Positions 39,390 to 48,365 of a stretch of 64,000 nucleotides of DNA are shown in pieces (positions within the stretch are counted from its first letter, which is position 1; every line of letters begins with the position of its first letter). The stretch covers positions 48,456 to 112,455 of the forward strand of contig CABMGO010000003.1 of NCBI GenBank assembly GCA_902385655.1. The letters are read 5' to 3'. The translations under genes were made by a program, and so were the position numbers. A model generated the notes under the pieces. That model had not been told where the DNA came from. It worked only from the letters and a program-made list of their open reading frames with translations, and ran no database searches. This stretch comes from an uncultured archaeon. Lineage in GTDB: Archaea; Nanobdellota; Nanobdellia; Pacearchaeales; GW2011-AR1.

Positions 39390-41081
39390 ATGGACTACTT
39401 AAAACTCTGTGAAGTTTATGAAGAATTAGAGGCGACAAAAAAAGGTTTGGAAAAGACAGCTATACTTTCTGAATTTTTGAAAGAAATAAAGAAAGAACCA
39501 GAGACAATTTATCTTTTACAAGGAAGAATTTTCCCAGATTATGATGAAAGGGAAACTGGAATTTCTATTCAACTTGGGATTAAGGCAGTTGCTCAAGCTA
39601 GTGGGAATAAGGAAGAAAAAGTTATTGAGGAATTTAAAAAATTGGGAGATCTCGGGCTTACTGCAGAGAAATTATTTGCAAAGAAAAAACAGGCATCATT
39701 ATTTTCATCTAAACTGACCATTCAGAAGGTTTTGACTAATTTAAGAAAGCTTCCAGAAGTTGAAGGCAAAGGAGCGGTTGATAAAAAAATTGGCTTGATT
39801 TTGGAATTATTTAACTCTGCTTCTGGTTTAGAAGCAAAATATCTTGCACGAACTTTGCTCAGCGATTTAAAAATTGGTGTTGGAACTGGAATGTTAAGAG
39901 ATGCAATTGGAGAGTTTTGTTTTGCACCTAAAGATATTGATGAGAAGCGTTCGTATAGCGAAATTTTACAATCGGCTTATGACAAATCGACGGATTTTGC
40001 TGAAGTTTTTCAAAGAGCACTTGAAGGTGTTGAAAGTTTAAAGAAAGTTTCTCTGACTCCTGGAAAGCCAGTTAAAGTTATGCTTTTTCCTAAGGCAAAA
40101 GATGTAAATGATGCTTTTGAAATTGTTGGAAAACCTGCGGCTTTTGAATACAAATACGATGGATTTAGAGTTATGATAAACAAGGATAAAAATGGAGAAA
40201 TTAAAATTTTTACAAGAAGGCTAGATAATGTGACTAATCAGTTTCCAGATGTTGTTGAGTATGTTCAGAAACATGTGGATGCTGAGACTTTTATTATCGA
40301 TGGAGAGGCGATTGGTTATGATCCCAAGACAAAAAAATTCAGACCATTCCAGTTTATGTCTCAGAGAATTAAAAGAAAATATGAAATTGACAAACTTGTA
40401 AAAGAGTTACCGATCGAATTAAAAGTTTTTGATATTATTTTTTATAATGGGAGAAGTTATGTTGAAACTCCATTTGGTGAAAGAAGAAAATTGCTTGAGA
40501 AAATTTTGAAACAAGAAAAACATAAGATAACTCTTGCTGATCAAATTATTACGGATGATGAAAAAGAAGCTGACAGATTTTACAAGCAAGCCTTAGAAGA
40601 TAATCAAGAAGGTTTAATGGCGAAATCCTTGACGGCTCCTTACAAACCTGGTGCGAGAATTGGTTATGCGGTCAAATTAAAGCCGAATGATGATGAGCTT
40701 GATTTAGTTATTACAGGGGCTGAATGGGGAACCGGGAAGAGGGCAGGTTGGTTAACTAGTTTTGATGTTTCTTGCCAAGATGAGGACGGTAATTTAATGG
40801 AAATTGGAAAGGCTTCTTCTGGTTTGAAAGAAAAACCCGAGGAGGGATTGTCTTATGGTGAAATGACTGAGATGTTAAAAGAATTAACTAATGAAGAGTC
40901 CGGAACAACTGTAAAAGTTAAACCGGAAATTGTAGTTTCGGTAAAATATCAGAATATCCAAAAATCGCCAACATATTCTTCGGGATTTGCTTTAAGATTC
41001 CCTAGAATTGTTAGATTAAGACCTGACCGAGGAGTTTCAGATATAGCAACTATAAAGGAGGTCGAAGATAAAGCAAATTAA
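39390..41081 (+). CDS. lig: ATP-dependent DNA ligase
   Basis: FEYKYDGFRVMINK, FIIDGEAIGYD, LDLVITGAEWGTGKRAGWL. Confidence 0.95.
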   Translation: MDYLKLCEVYEELEATKKGLEKTAILSEFLKEIKKEPETIYLLQGRIFPDYDERETGISIQLGIKAVAQASGNKEEKVIEEFKKLGDLGLTAEKLFAKKKQASLFSSKLTIQKVLTNLRKLPEVEGKGAVDKKIGLILELFNSASGLEAKYLARTLLSDLKIGVGTGMLRDAIGEFCFAPKDIDEKRSYSEILQSAYDKSTDFAEVFQRALEGVESLKKVSLTPGKPVKVMLFPKAKDVNDAFEIVGKPAAFEYKYDGFRVMINKDKNGEIKIFTRRLDNVTNQFPDVVEYVQKHVDAETFIIDGEAIGYDPKTKKFRPFQFMSQRIKRKYEIDKLVKELPIELKVFDIIFYNGRSYVETPFGERRKLLEKILKQEKHKITLADQIITDDEKEADRFYKQALEDNQEGLMAKSLTAPYKPGARIGYAVKLKPNDDELDLVITGAEWGTGKRAGWLTSFDVSCQDEDGNLMEIGKASSGLKEKPEEGLSYGEMTEMLKELTNEESGTTVKVKPEIVVSVKYQNIQKSPTYSSGFALRFPRIVRLRPDRGVSDIATIKEVEDKAN

Positions 41082-41082
41082 A

Positions 41083-41340
41083 ATGTGTGCAGAAATAATT
41101 TATGGTAAAAAAAGTGTGAAATTGAAAGATGGTGAGCAGATAAAGGAAGCTTGCAGAAAACTTGGTGTGCCTTTTAGTTGTGAGCAAGGTTATTGCGGAA
41201 TTTGTGCAATTGATATTCTTGAAGGCGAGGACAACTTGAATGAGTTAGACGAAAATGAGAAATCAATGGGACTTGATAGAAAAAGAAGACTCGCTTGTGA
41301 GTGTAAGATAAAATCTGGAAAAGTGAAGATTAATTATTAA
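41083..41340 (+). CDS. 2Fe-2S ferredoxin
   Basis: PFSCEQGYCGICAIDILEG...LACECK. Confidence 0.88.
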   Translation: MCAEIIYGKKSVKLKDGEQIKEACRKLGVPFSCEQGYCGICAIDILEGEDNLNELDENEKSMGLDRKRRLACECKIKSGKVKINY

Positions 41341-41378
41341 TTCAAAATCTTATTAAACCTATTTTTCATTAATTTTTT

Positions 41379-42365
41379 ATGAGCCTAGATTTTGAAGAAG
41401 AAAAGCTGTTTGCTGAATTGAAGAAAAGGAAACCTAAAAGAATTTTGATTCAATTACCTGAAGGTATAAAGACAAAGGCTTTGGACTTACAAGAAAAGAT
41501 AGAGAAATTAGGAATAGAGGTTATTTTTTCTGGAGAGACGGCTTGGGGAGGATGTTGCATTTCTATTAATGAAGCGAAAAAATTTGATTGTGACTTGATT
41601 GTTCACTTTGGACATGCGCAATTTATCAAATCTGATTTTCCAATTTTATATATTGAAATGAAAGATGTTCTAGATTTAGAACCAATTTTAAAAAAATCTC
41701 TAGCTAGCTTGAAAAAATATAAGAAAATTGGATTAAGTTATTCTGTTCAACATATGCATGATTCTGATAAGATTATTGATTTTTACAAAAAGAACGGCCA
41801 TGAGGTTATTTTGAGCGGCAAGAAAGGATTTGCTGCTTATCCAGGCCATGTAATCGGTTGTGAATATTCTGGATTGAAAGAGATACAGACCAAAGTTGAT
41901 GCTTTTGTGATTATAGGAAATAGGTTTCATTCTGTTGGTGCCGCTTTAGCAGTTCAAAAACCTGTTTTCTTAGTTGATGTCTATAATGATGAAGTTTCAG
42001 ATATGGAAGAATTTAAAGAAAAATTAATTCGACAAAGAGCAATATCTATTGATAAATTGAAACAAGCAAAAAGTGTTGGAATTGTTATGGAAATGAAACC
42101 TGGACAAAGATTTGGTTCTCCAAAAGATTTGATTAAAAAATTTGAAAGGGCTGATAAAAAAGTTATTCTGATTTCTATGAATGAAATTAGCATAGATAAA
42201 ATTGCAAACTTTTACAATATTGATGCATTTGTTGAACTTGCATGCCTCAGAATCGCTGTTGATGATTTCAAAAAGTATCCTAAACCAATTTTGACATATA
42301 GAGAAGCATTAGTGGCTCTTGGTGAAAAATCTTGGGAAGACTTTTTGAATGAAGGCGTCGTTTAA
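41379..42365 (+). CDS. dph2: diphthamide biosynthesis enzyme Dph2
   Basis: RILIQLPEGIKTKALDLQEKI, GGCCISINEA, VHFGHAQF. Confidence 0.9.
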   Translation: MSLDFEEEKLFAELKKRKPKRILIQLPEGIKTKALDLQEKIEKLGIEVIFSGETAWGGCCISINEAKKFDCDLIVHFGHAQFIKSDFPILYIEMKDVLDLEPILKKSLASLKKYKKIGLSYSVQHMHDSDKIIDFYKKNGHEVILSGKKGFAAYPGHVIGCEYSGLKEIQTKVDAFVIIGNRFHSVGAALAVQKPVFLVDVYNDEVSDMEEFKEKLIRQRAISIDKLKQAKSVGIVMEMKPGQRFGSPKDLIKKFERADKKVILISMNEISIDKIANFYNIDAFVELACLRIAVDDFKKYPKPILTYREALVALGEKSWEDFLNEGVV

Positions 42366-42378
42366 TTCTCTCCGTCAA

Positions 42379-42450
42379 TATTCTACAAATATTTAAAAGA
42401 GAGAATTTCTATCTAAAAATAAGGATCCATAGTTCAATGGTAGAATATTC
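42379..42450 (+). repeat. 72-bp perfect direct repeat, copy 1 (promoter region plus tRNA-Trp 5' half)
   Basis: Identical to 42540-42611. Confidence 0.9.
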
Positions 42451-42528
42451 TTCTCGCAAAATGCATCTGGTGAAAATATTTTATTTTATTCTTCTTTTCA
42501 CCCGAAGCGTTTTGCTCGCCTCCAGAGC
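42423..42528 (+). pseudogene. tRNA-Trp 5' portion interrupted in the anticodon stem by Family-2 element
   Basis: GGATCCATAGTTCAATGGTAGAATATTC (42423-42450) | 67 bp | GCCTCCAGAGC (42518-42528), contiguous in the intact gene. Confidence 0.8.
42451..42517. repeat. Family-2 palindromic element, copy 4
   Basis: Arms GCAAAATGC 42456-42464 and GCGTTTTGC 42507-42515; inner stem GGTGAAAA/TTTTCACC. Confidence 0.75.
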
Positions 42529-42583
42529 TCTTTCAGCTCTATTCTACAAATATTTAAAAGAGAGAATTTCTATCTAAAAATAA

Positions 42584-42654
42584 GGATCCATAGTTCAATG
42601 GTAGAATATTCGCCTCCAGAGCGACAGATTAGGGTTCAATTCCCTATGGGTCCA
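42584..42654 (+). tRNA. tRNA-Trp (CCA), intronless
   Basis: Acceptor GGATCCA/TGGGTCC, anticodon loop CTCCAGA, T-arm TAGGG TTCAATT CCCTA. Confidence 0.88.
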
Positions 42655-42686
42655 TTTTATTTTTGGAATTGAACCAAATATTACAA

Positions 42687-42796
42687 GGGTTCTTGCTCTC
42701 AATTTGCACCTCGCAACATTTTCTTAAAAATTAGTTTGTGTTGCTCAGAGCGAATTGTTCGTTCCCTATGGGTCCATTTTATTTTTGGAATTGAAC
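42687..42796 (+). pseudogene. tRNA-Trp 3' fragment interrupted in the T-loop by Family-2 element
   Basis: AGGGTTC (ending 42692) | element | TTCCCTATGGGTCCATTTTATTTTTGGAATTGAAC (42762-42796, identical to 42640-42674). Confidence 0.8.
42693..42761. repeat. Family-2 palindromic element, copy 5
   Basis: Left arm CAATTTGC 42700-42707, right arm GCGAATTG 42750-42757; nearly identical to copy 3. Confidence 0.75.
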
Positions 42797-42839
42797 TGAG
42801 TGCAATAATCCTTAAAAACCTAGTAAGAAAGGTAAATAA

Positions 42840-43211
42840 ATGAGTGGAAGACCGTTTTACCAAGTTGTTGCAGGAATGTTAGCTCAAGAGCCTGAGCAAA
42901 GAGTATTCCGAAGTGATTTAAGAGGTTTTCAAGATTTTTTTTATCAACAGAAAAGAACTGGAAATCCAGTCTTAACGGAAGTTAGATTCGGAGATTATTT
43001 TGGACCAGTTAGTAGAGAAGTAGTTGGAGGATTTTTGTTACTAAATGCCTACGGAGGAATTAGTGTTGATTTTCCTCGGTTCGATCTTTGCAGAGTAAAC
43101 CCTGAAGTTGTCAAAAACATTCAAGAGGAGTCAATTAGATCTAGAACATTTACACAAGTTGAACTTCCATTTTTCCCCAGATTAGCTAGAGAGTTCTTTG
43201 AACGATTTTAG
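42840..43211 (+). CDS. hypothetical protein
   Basis: 123 aa ORF. Confidence 0.6.
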   Translation: MSGRPFYQVVAGMLAQEPEQRVFRSDLRGFQDFFYQQKRTGNPVLTEVRFGDYFGPVSREVVGGFLLLNAYGGISVDFPRFDLCRVNPEVVKNIQEESIRSRTFTQVELPFFPRLAREFFERF

Positions 43212-43212
43212 C

Positions 43213-44373
43213 TTAGTCTCTTTTCTTTCCTAAAAATACTCCTAAAGCAAGTATACTGATTACTGCTGCGAAAACGAATGCATAATTAGGATTTATACTC
43301 CATAAATATCCTGCGATAATTGAAGCAAAAATATAAATTATTCCTGTGACAAAATTGTAAAGGCCTATTACTGTTGCTCTTCTTTGTTTTTCCATATCAG
43401 TTAAATACGCTTTGCTTTGGCCTTCATCAATGGAGTAGAATATTCCAAATAAAACAAATAATAAAATTACTGCAAGTTTTGAAGTTGCAAATACAAATCC
43501 TAAGCTCATCAATAAATAAATTATGTACTCGCTTGCAATAATTTTTCTTCTACCAATTTTATCTCCAAGCTTGCCCAAGGGTGCAGAGAAAATAACGAAG
43601 GCCAAATTAAAAAGTGCGTAAAGAAGAACAACTTCTTTTATTTGAAAACCGACCGAATATGCTTTTAACAATAGAAAACTGAAACTGAAATAAGCTAGAG
43701 AAAATATTCCTGCTGAATAAAAATAATTCTTTAACTCTTGCCTTGCATTTTTTAGACCTGCGAAAATGCTTTCTCTTTTTTGAGGTTTTGTTGGAGCAGA
43801 ATTGATGAACAAGAGAAGAATTACGGATAATATTGCAGGAATGAAAGCTATTTTGAAAAGCAAACTGAATGTGCTTGCTGTTTGACCCAAGGACATTAAA
43901 ACAAAGTAGGCAACTAACGGGCCTAAAACTGCTCCAGCCTTGTCAAGTGCTTTATGCAAACCAAAAGAGTAGCCTCTGTTATTTTTATTTGTAAGACTAG
44001 CAATCCAAGCATCTCTTGGAGGACCACGAATTGATTTTCCAAATCTTTCAATTATTCTGAAACTAAATGCTGAAAGAATTGTTGTTTGAAAAACTAAAAT
44101 TAATTTTGCAAGTGTCGAAAAACCATAACCGAAGATAGTCACAGACTTTCTCTTGCCAGTTCTGTCTGAAATTTTTCCAGCAATATAATCCAGCGAAGAA
44201 GATGCAAAATCTGCAAGTCCTTCTATAAAACCCAATAGGACAACTGATGCCCCGAGGATAACTGTAACAAAAACTGAAAAGATAGAAAAGATTAGTTCCG
44301 AACTTAGATCGGTAAGAAAACTTACTATCCCTAAAAGAAAAATATTTTTATTTACTCCGAGGAACTTTTTCAT
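43213..44373 (-). CDS. MFS transporter
   Basis: 12 TM; GFIEGLADFASSSLDYIAGKISDRTGKRK, LGDKIGRRK. Confidence 0.88.
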   Translation of the reverse strand: MKKFLGVNKNIFLLGIVSFLTDLSSELIFSIFSVFVTVILGASVVLLGFIEGLADFASSSLDYIAGKISDRTGKRKSVTIFGYGFSTLAKLILVFQTTILSAFSFRIIERFGKSIRGPPRDAWIASLTNKNNRGYSFGLHKALDKAGAVLGPLVAYFVLMSLGQTASTFSLLFKIAFIPAILSVILLLFINSAPTKPQKRESIFAGLKNARQELKNYFYSAGIFSLAYFSFSFLLLKAYSVGFQIKEVVLLYALFNLAFVIFSAPLGKLGDKIGRRKIIASEYIIYLLMSLGFVFATSKLAVILLFVLFGIFYSIDEGQSKAYLTDMEKQRRATVIGLYNFVTGIIYIFASIIAGYLWSINPNYAFVFAAVISILALGVFLGKKRD

Positions 44374-45653
44374 GTGGATGGCTTATTGTTTTTTGTTATA
44401 GAATCACTAATTACAAGAGTTTTCATTTCCTCTATTTCTTTAGTAGATATTGAGTTTCCAGAAAATTTTGTTGCATACAAAAGTGCGTCAAGCACTTTTG
44501 GTTCTTTGGAATAATCTAGCAAATTTAACTCAAAAGCTAAGAATAATAATTCTGAAGATCGGATAAATGAAAAGTCCTTGAATTCTTTAGTATTTTTTGG
44601 ATTATAGTTTACATTCATGTGAAGTTTTCTTTCTGTTATTGCCTTGAGATTTTCTGGAGATTCTGAAAAAAGCCTTACAGTTCTCTCATCAACAACAATC
44701 AGGTTCTCGCACTTACATAAACTTCCAAAAGCTAAACAAGAAGCCTCACCCGTGTGAATTAGTTTTAAATTTTCTCCACCAGCCCGGTAGGCAGAGTTGG
44801 CAAGTTTCATTATCCTTGCAGTTTCTTTTTCAATTTGAGCATGGGGAATAAAGTCTGAGGAAAGCTTTATGATGCCCCGGTCTATTAGGTTTTGTAGCTT
44901 AACGGCTTCCAGCTCATACTTTTTTACTATCCAGGCTTTATCGATTGTCTCCTCTTTTACCTGAGGGGTTATTATGAATTCTATTTCTGGGAATTGTTTT
45001 TTGAATCTGTCTAAAACAAAAAGGGTTCCGGTTAAAGTTAGAGAAATTAGTGGACCAGCGTCGAGAACAATATTTTTTACCTTTCTTATTTCTCTTGCTC
45101 TCGCAACTCTTTCTTTTATTGGAACTGCCTCATTAAGATGAGACTCAGAGACTGTCGATTGACCAATATATCCTGCCAAATCCCAAAGAGAAACTCCCAA
45201 AAGATCTGCTGTTTTTTCTGCAGAAAGACCATGCTCATAAAGTTTGAATGCCTTATTTATTTCTGCCTTGTAGAAAACATCTTTGATATAATTTGAAAGA
45301 CTCCCCGAAATAGTGTTGATGGAATTTCTTATTGCTCCCAAACATGCAATAAATTTCTGCTCATCTCTTTTTTCTAGAGCCTTGATTCCTTCGTCAATAT
45401 TCATTACGAATGTCTTGTAAAATTCATCCCAACCTTCCATCAGCCTATAACCTTCTCTCTCAGTTATCTTTCCTAGAGAATAAACAATTACTGCTACAAG
45501 GATACTATCTGTGTCCTGATAAATTGTAGCCGAATGGATTGTCTGATCAGAAAGAATTTTTAATTTATGTGGCTCATTCGTCACTATTGCCTCTTTTGCT
45601 TCGGTTAATAAAATAATTAAGTTATCTACCTCTTCCATAGCCTTGGAAACCAA
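44370..45653 (-). CDS. PIN-domain-like protein with N-terminal helical/HTH region
   Basis: KNIVLDAGPLISLTLTG...ITPQVKEE...GEASCLAFGSLCKCENLIVVDERTVR; upstream AEKTADLLGVSLWDLAGYIG HTH-like. Confidence 0.7.
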   Translation of the reverse strand: MVSKAMEEVDNLIILLTEAKEAIVTNEPHKLKILSDQTIHSATIYQDTDSILVAVIVYSLGKITEREGYRLMEGWDEFYKTFVMNIDEGIKALEKRDEQKFIACLGAIRNSINTISGSLSNYIKDVFYKAEINKAFKLYEHGLSAEKTADLLGVSLWDLAGYIGQSTVSESHLNEAVPIKERVARAREIRKVKNIVLDAGPLISLTLTGTLFVLDRFKKQFPEIEFIITPQVKEETIDKAWIVKKYELEAVKLQNLIDRGIIKLSSDFIPHAQIEKETARIMKLANSAYRAGGENLKLIHTGEASCLAFGSLCKCENLIVVDERTVRLFSESPENLKAITERKLHMNVNYNPKNTKEFKDFSFIRSSELLFLAFELNLLDYSKEPKVLDALLYATKFSGNSISTKEIEEMKTLVISDSITKNNKPST

Positions 45654-45981
45654 TGGTTTCCGGATGGCGCCTCTTTCCTTTGAGATAGTCCGCTGCGCTC
45701 CGCATAAAAACCTACGGTTTTAATTTTTTTAGTTAGTTTTTCCACTCTTAATTTGTCGAACTTGTCAACCCTTATTTTGTTCGTCACCTTCATATTAATA
45801 TCACGAAGAATAATTATATAAATGTTGTTGAGATACTATGACTAAGAAAATATCGCAGACTAGGACTAATTTTCAATATTTTCGGAATTTCTCCGAAGAA
45901 AATTGTCCGATAGCGGTTGCGCCACAAGGTTGCAACCTTGCGATTTTTCAATTAAAATAAACAATAGTAAAATATCGCAAA

Positions 45982-46359
45982 ATGCAAATCTTACTAGATA
46001 CAAATTTTGTTATTGCCTGTGTTAGACAGAAAATTGACTTTTTTAGCATGGCGAATGAAATAATTGATGATGACATTAAGTGGATTGTGCCATTTGAAGT
46101 TATGGCTGAATTGAATGAAATTTCAAAAAGAAAGGGAGAAAAGACAGTTGATAAAAATGCTGCGAAGATTGGTTTAGAAATGATCAAAATTATTTCACCG
46201 ACAATAGTAAATGTAAAGGACAAAAATGTTGATGAGGGAATAAGAAAGTATATTGAAGGAAAAAATATTGTTTTGGCTACGCTCGATAGAGGATTAAGAA
46301 AAAAGATAAAGAATGAGATTTTGACAATAACTGAAGGTAAACTTTTAGAGGTTATTTAG
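45982..46359 (+). CDS. PIN-domain protein (FCF1/VapC-like)
   Basis: MQILLDTNFVIACVRQKIDFF...VPFEVMAELNEI...VLATLDRGLRKK. Confidence 0.8.
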   Translation: MQILLDTNFVIACVRQKIDFFSMANEIIDDDIKWIVPFEVMAELNEISKRKGEKTVDKNAAKIGLEMIKIISPTIVNVKDKNVDEGIRKYIEGKNIVLATLDRGLRKKIKNEILTITEGKLLEVI

Positions 46360-46949
46360 TTTGAAATAATTGTGTCTATCTTTGTTTCTTTATTTGCATC
46401 TTTGGTGATCAGTTTATAATCGCTGGAAATAATTTTTTTCTTATTTTTCAGTATGTCTGTTTTTATTATGTTCCCTTTAGTTTCTGCGGTCACAAAAAAT
46501 AAAATGAATGAGTGAACCACTTTGTTCAACTTTACTATATGTTCAAAGGAGATAGAGTTCAGTTTTTTAAATTTCGTCTCAAGATTAAAATTTTCTTTCA
46601 TTATTCTTGAAGTTGCATTAGCTAAACTTTCTCCCAACAAAATTCTTCCCCCAGGCAAAGAAAGTTTGCTATAATAGGGTCTCTTTTTTCTTAAATACAG
46701 AAATGCTTTTTTGGAATCACCAATTAAAATTAGAACTACTGGCAAAATCGATTTTTTTTCTGTTAGGTAAGGAATAAGATACTCGGAATTTTCAGATAAT
46801 GAGTAAGAATTTCCTTGTTTGATTAATATCCCTCTTTTGGTCAAATTTCTTAGATGGTATGCAAGTTTATTTGAACGGACACCTAAAGAGTCTCTTATAT
46901 CGGAGAATTTCAATTTTTCAGCATATTTGAACAAAGATAGTATTTCCAT
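46356..46949 (-). CDS. wHTH plus NUDIX-like protein (possible NrtR-type regulator)
   Basis: SDIRDSLGVRSNKLAYHLRNLTKRGIL followed by degenerate NUDIX LPGGRILLGESLANATSRIMKENF; start moved to MEILSLFKY. Confidence 0.7.
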   Translation of the reverse strand: MEILSLFKYAEKLKFSDIRDSLGVRSNKLAYHLRNLTKRGILIKQGNSYSLSENSEYLIPYLTEKKSILPVVLILIGDSKKAFLYLRKKRPYYSKLSLPGGRILLGESLANATSRIMKENFNLETKFKKLNSISFEHIVKLNKVVHSFILFFVTAETKGNIIKTDILKNKKKIISSDYKLITKDANKETKIDTIISN

Positions 46950-47003
46950 TTTAGTCAAATTTTTTGAGCAAGAGTTTATATATAAATCTAATGAAGAAAA
47001 AGA

Positions 47004-47522
47004 ATGTACGACAAAAATCAAGCACATTATGTGACAGTAACTGGAATTATTGTTAAAGAAGGCAAATTTTTGATTGCAAAAAGAGCTGGTTGGGAAAAAG
47101 CATTCCCCAATAGATGGACTGTTCCGGGTGGGAAAGTGAAAGTCTTAGACTATTCTTTGAGAAAAAAAGACACGCCTCATCATTGGTATAATGTGTTAGA
47201 AGAAAACTTGGCTCGAGAAATAAAAGAAGAGGTCGGGCTAGGAATTAAAAATATTGGCTATGTCACAAGTTTAGTTTATATTCGAGATGATGAAATCCCT
47301 TGTTTGATTATTAGTTTGTATTGCGAGCCGAAAGACGAGAGAGAGGTAAAACTTGCGCCCGCTTTGACAGAACATGCGTGGGTAACCTTGGAAGAGGCAA
47401 AAAGTTATGATTTAATTGAAGGAATTTATGAAGAGCTAGTTGTTCTCGATAAACATCTTAAGGCAGGAGATAAAATTGATGGTTGGAAACAAAACAGCAA
47501 TGCCGAGAGTATTTCAATTTAA
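47004..47522 (+). CDS. NUDIX hydrolase
   Basis: VPGGKVKVLDY...NLAREIKEEVGLG. Confidence 0.88.
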   Translation: MYDKNQAHYVTVTGIIVKEGKFLIAKRAGWEKAFPNRWTVPGGKVKVLDYSLRKKDTPHHWYNVLEENLAREIKEEVGLGIKNIGYVTSLVYIRDDEIPCLIISLYCEPKDEREVKLAPALTEHAWVTLEEAKSYDLIEGIYEELVVLDKHLKAGDKIDGWKQNSNAESISI

Positions 47523-47564
47523 ACCTCTCGTAAGGTTTAAAAATGAACTTTTTCTATTAAAAAT

Positions 47565-48170
47565 ATGTTCTATTTAGTTGAAGTTGAAGATCATGTAAGA
47601 GTAGAGCCAAAATTGTTTGGTTTAAAGACAGCTGATGCAGTTAAAGAGCAGTTGCAAGTTAGTTACGCAAATTACCAAGATAGAGAGATTGGAACTGTTG
47701 TAGACGTTCTTGAAGTAATGACTGTTGACGACGGAATAATTATTCCTGGCGATGGAGCAGCTTACTACAAATCTACATTCAAATTAGTTGTTTTCAAACC
47801 AGAGTTGCAAGAAGTTGTTTATGGAAAGATTTCTGAAATTACAAACTTTGGAGCATTTATTGATATGGGCGTTTTGAGAGGAATGATCCACATTTCACAA
47901 ACAATGGATGATTTCGTTTCATTCTCTAAAACAGGAAGTTTAACAGGTAAAGACGGAAAGAGAAGTCTTAATGTTGGAGACAATTGTATGGCTAGAGTCG
48001 TTGCAATTTCATTTAAAGGAGAAGAACCAAAGATCGGTTTAACAATGAGACAACCAGGACTTGGAAAACTTGAATGGATTGAAGGAGATAAAGAAAAGGC
48101 AAAGAAAGTTTCTAAGAAATCTGAAGGTGGAGATAAAGAATCCAAGGGCAAGAAGGAGAAGAAGAAATAA
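47565..48170 (+). CDS. rpoE1: DNA-directed RNA polymerase subunit E' (Rpo7)
   Basis: VEVEDHVRVEPKLFG, YGKISEITNFGAFIDMGVLRGMIHISQ (S1 domain). Confidence 0.92.
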   Translation: MFYLVEVEDHVRVEPKLFGLKTADAVKEQLQVSYANYQDREIGTVVDVLEVMTVDDGIIIPGDGAAYYKSTFKLVVFKPELQEVVYGKISEITNFGAFIDMGVLRGMIHISQTMDDFVSFSKTGSLTGKDGKRSLNVGDNCMARVVAISFKGEEPKIGLTMRQPGLGKLEWIEGDKEKAKKVSKKSEGGDKESKGKKEKKK

Positions 48171-48358
48171 TGGTAAAAGAAAAAGCATGCATACGATGCA
48201 AGACAATTTATGAAGGAGAAAAATGTCCAAACTGTGATGAGACTGGAAGTTCTGACTCATTTAAGGGCGAGGCATACATTTTTAACCCTGAAAAATCCAT
48301 AATTGCAAATAAGATGAAAGTAGTTGGCAAAGGAAGATTTGCTATAAAGACAAGATAA
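48170..48358 (+). CDS. spt4: transcription elongation factor Spt4 (RpoE'')
   Basis: ACIRCKTIYEGEKCPNC; adjacent to Rpo7. Confidence 0.88.
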   Translation: MVKEKACIRCKTIYEGEKCPNCDETGSSDSFKGEAYIFNPEKSIIANKMKVVGKGRFAIKTR

Positions 48359-48365
48359 AAATAAA

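Noticed and set aside
42423-42528. Functional tRNA-Trp with a long intron
   Set aside because: The 3' half does not follow; an intact intronless copy lies 130 bp downstream, so a disrupted duplicate is more likely, although transcription cannot be excluded
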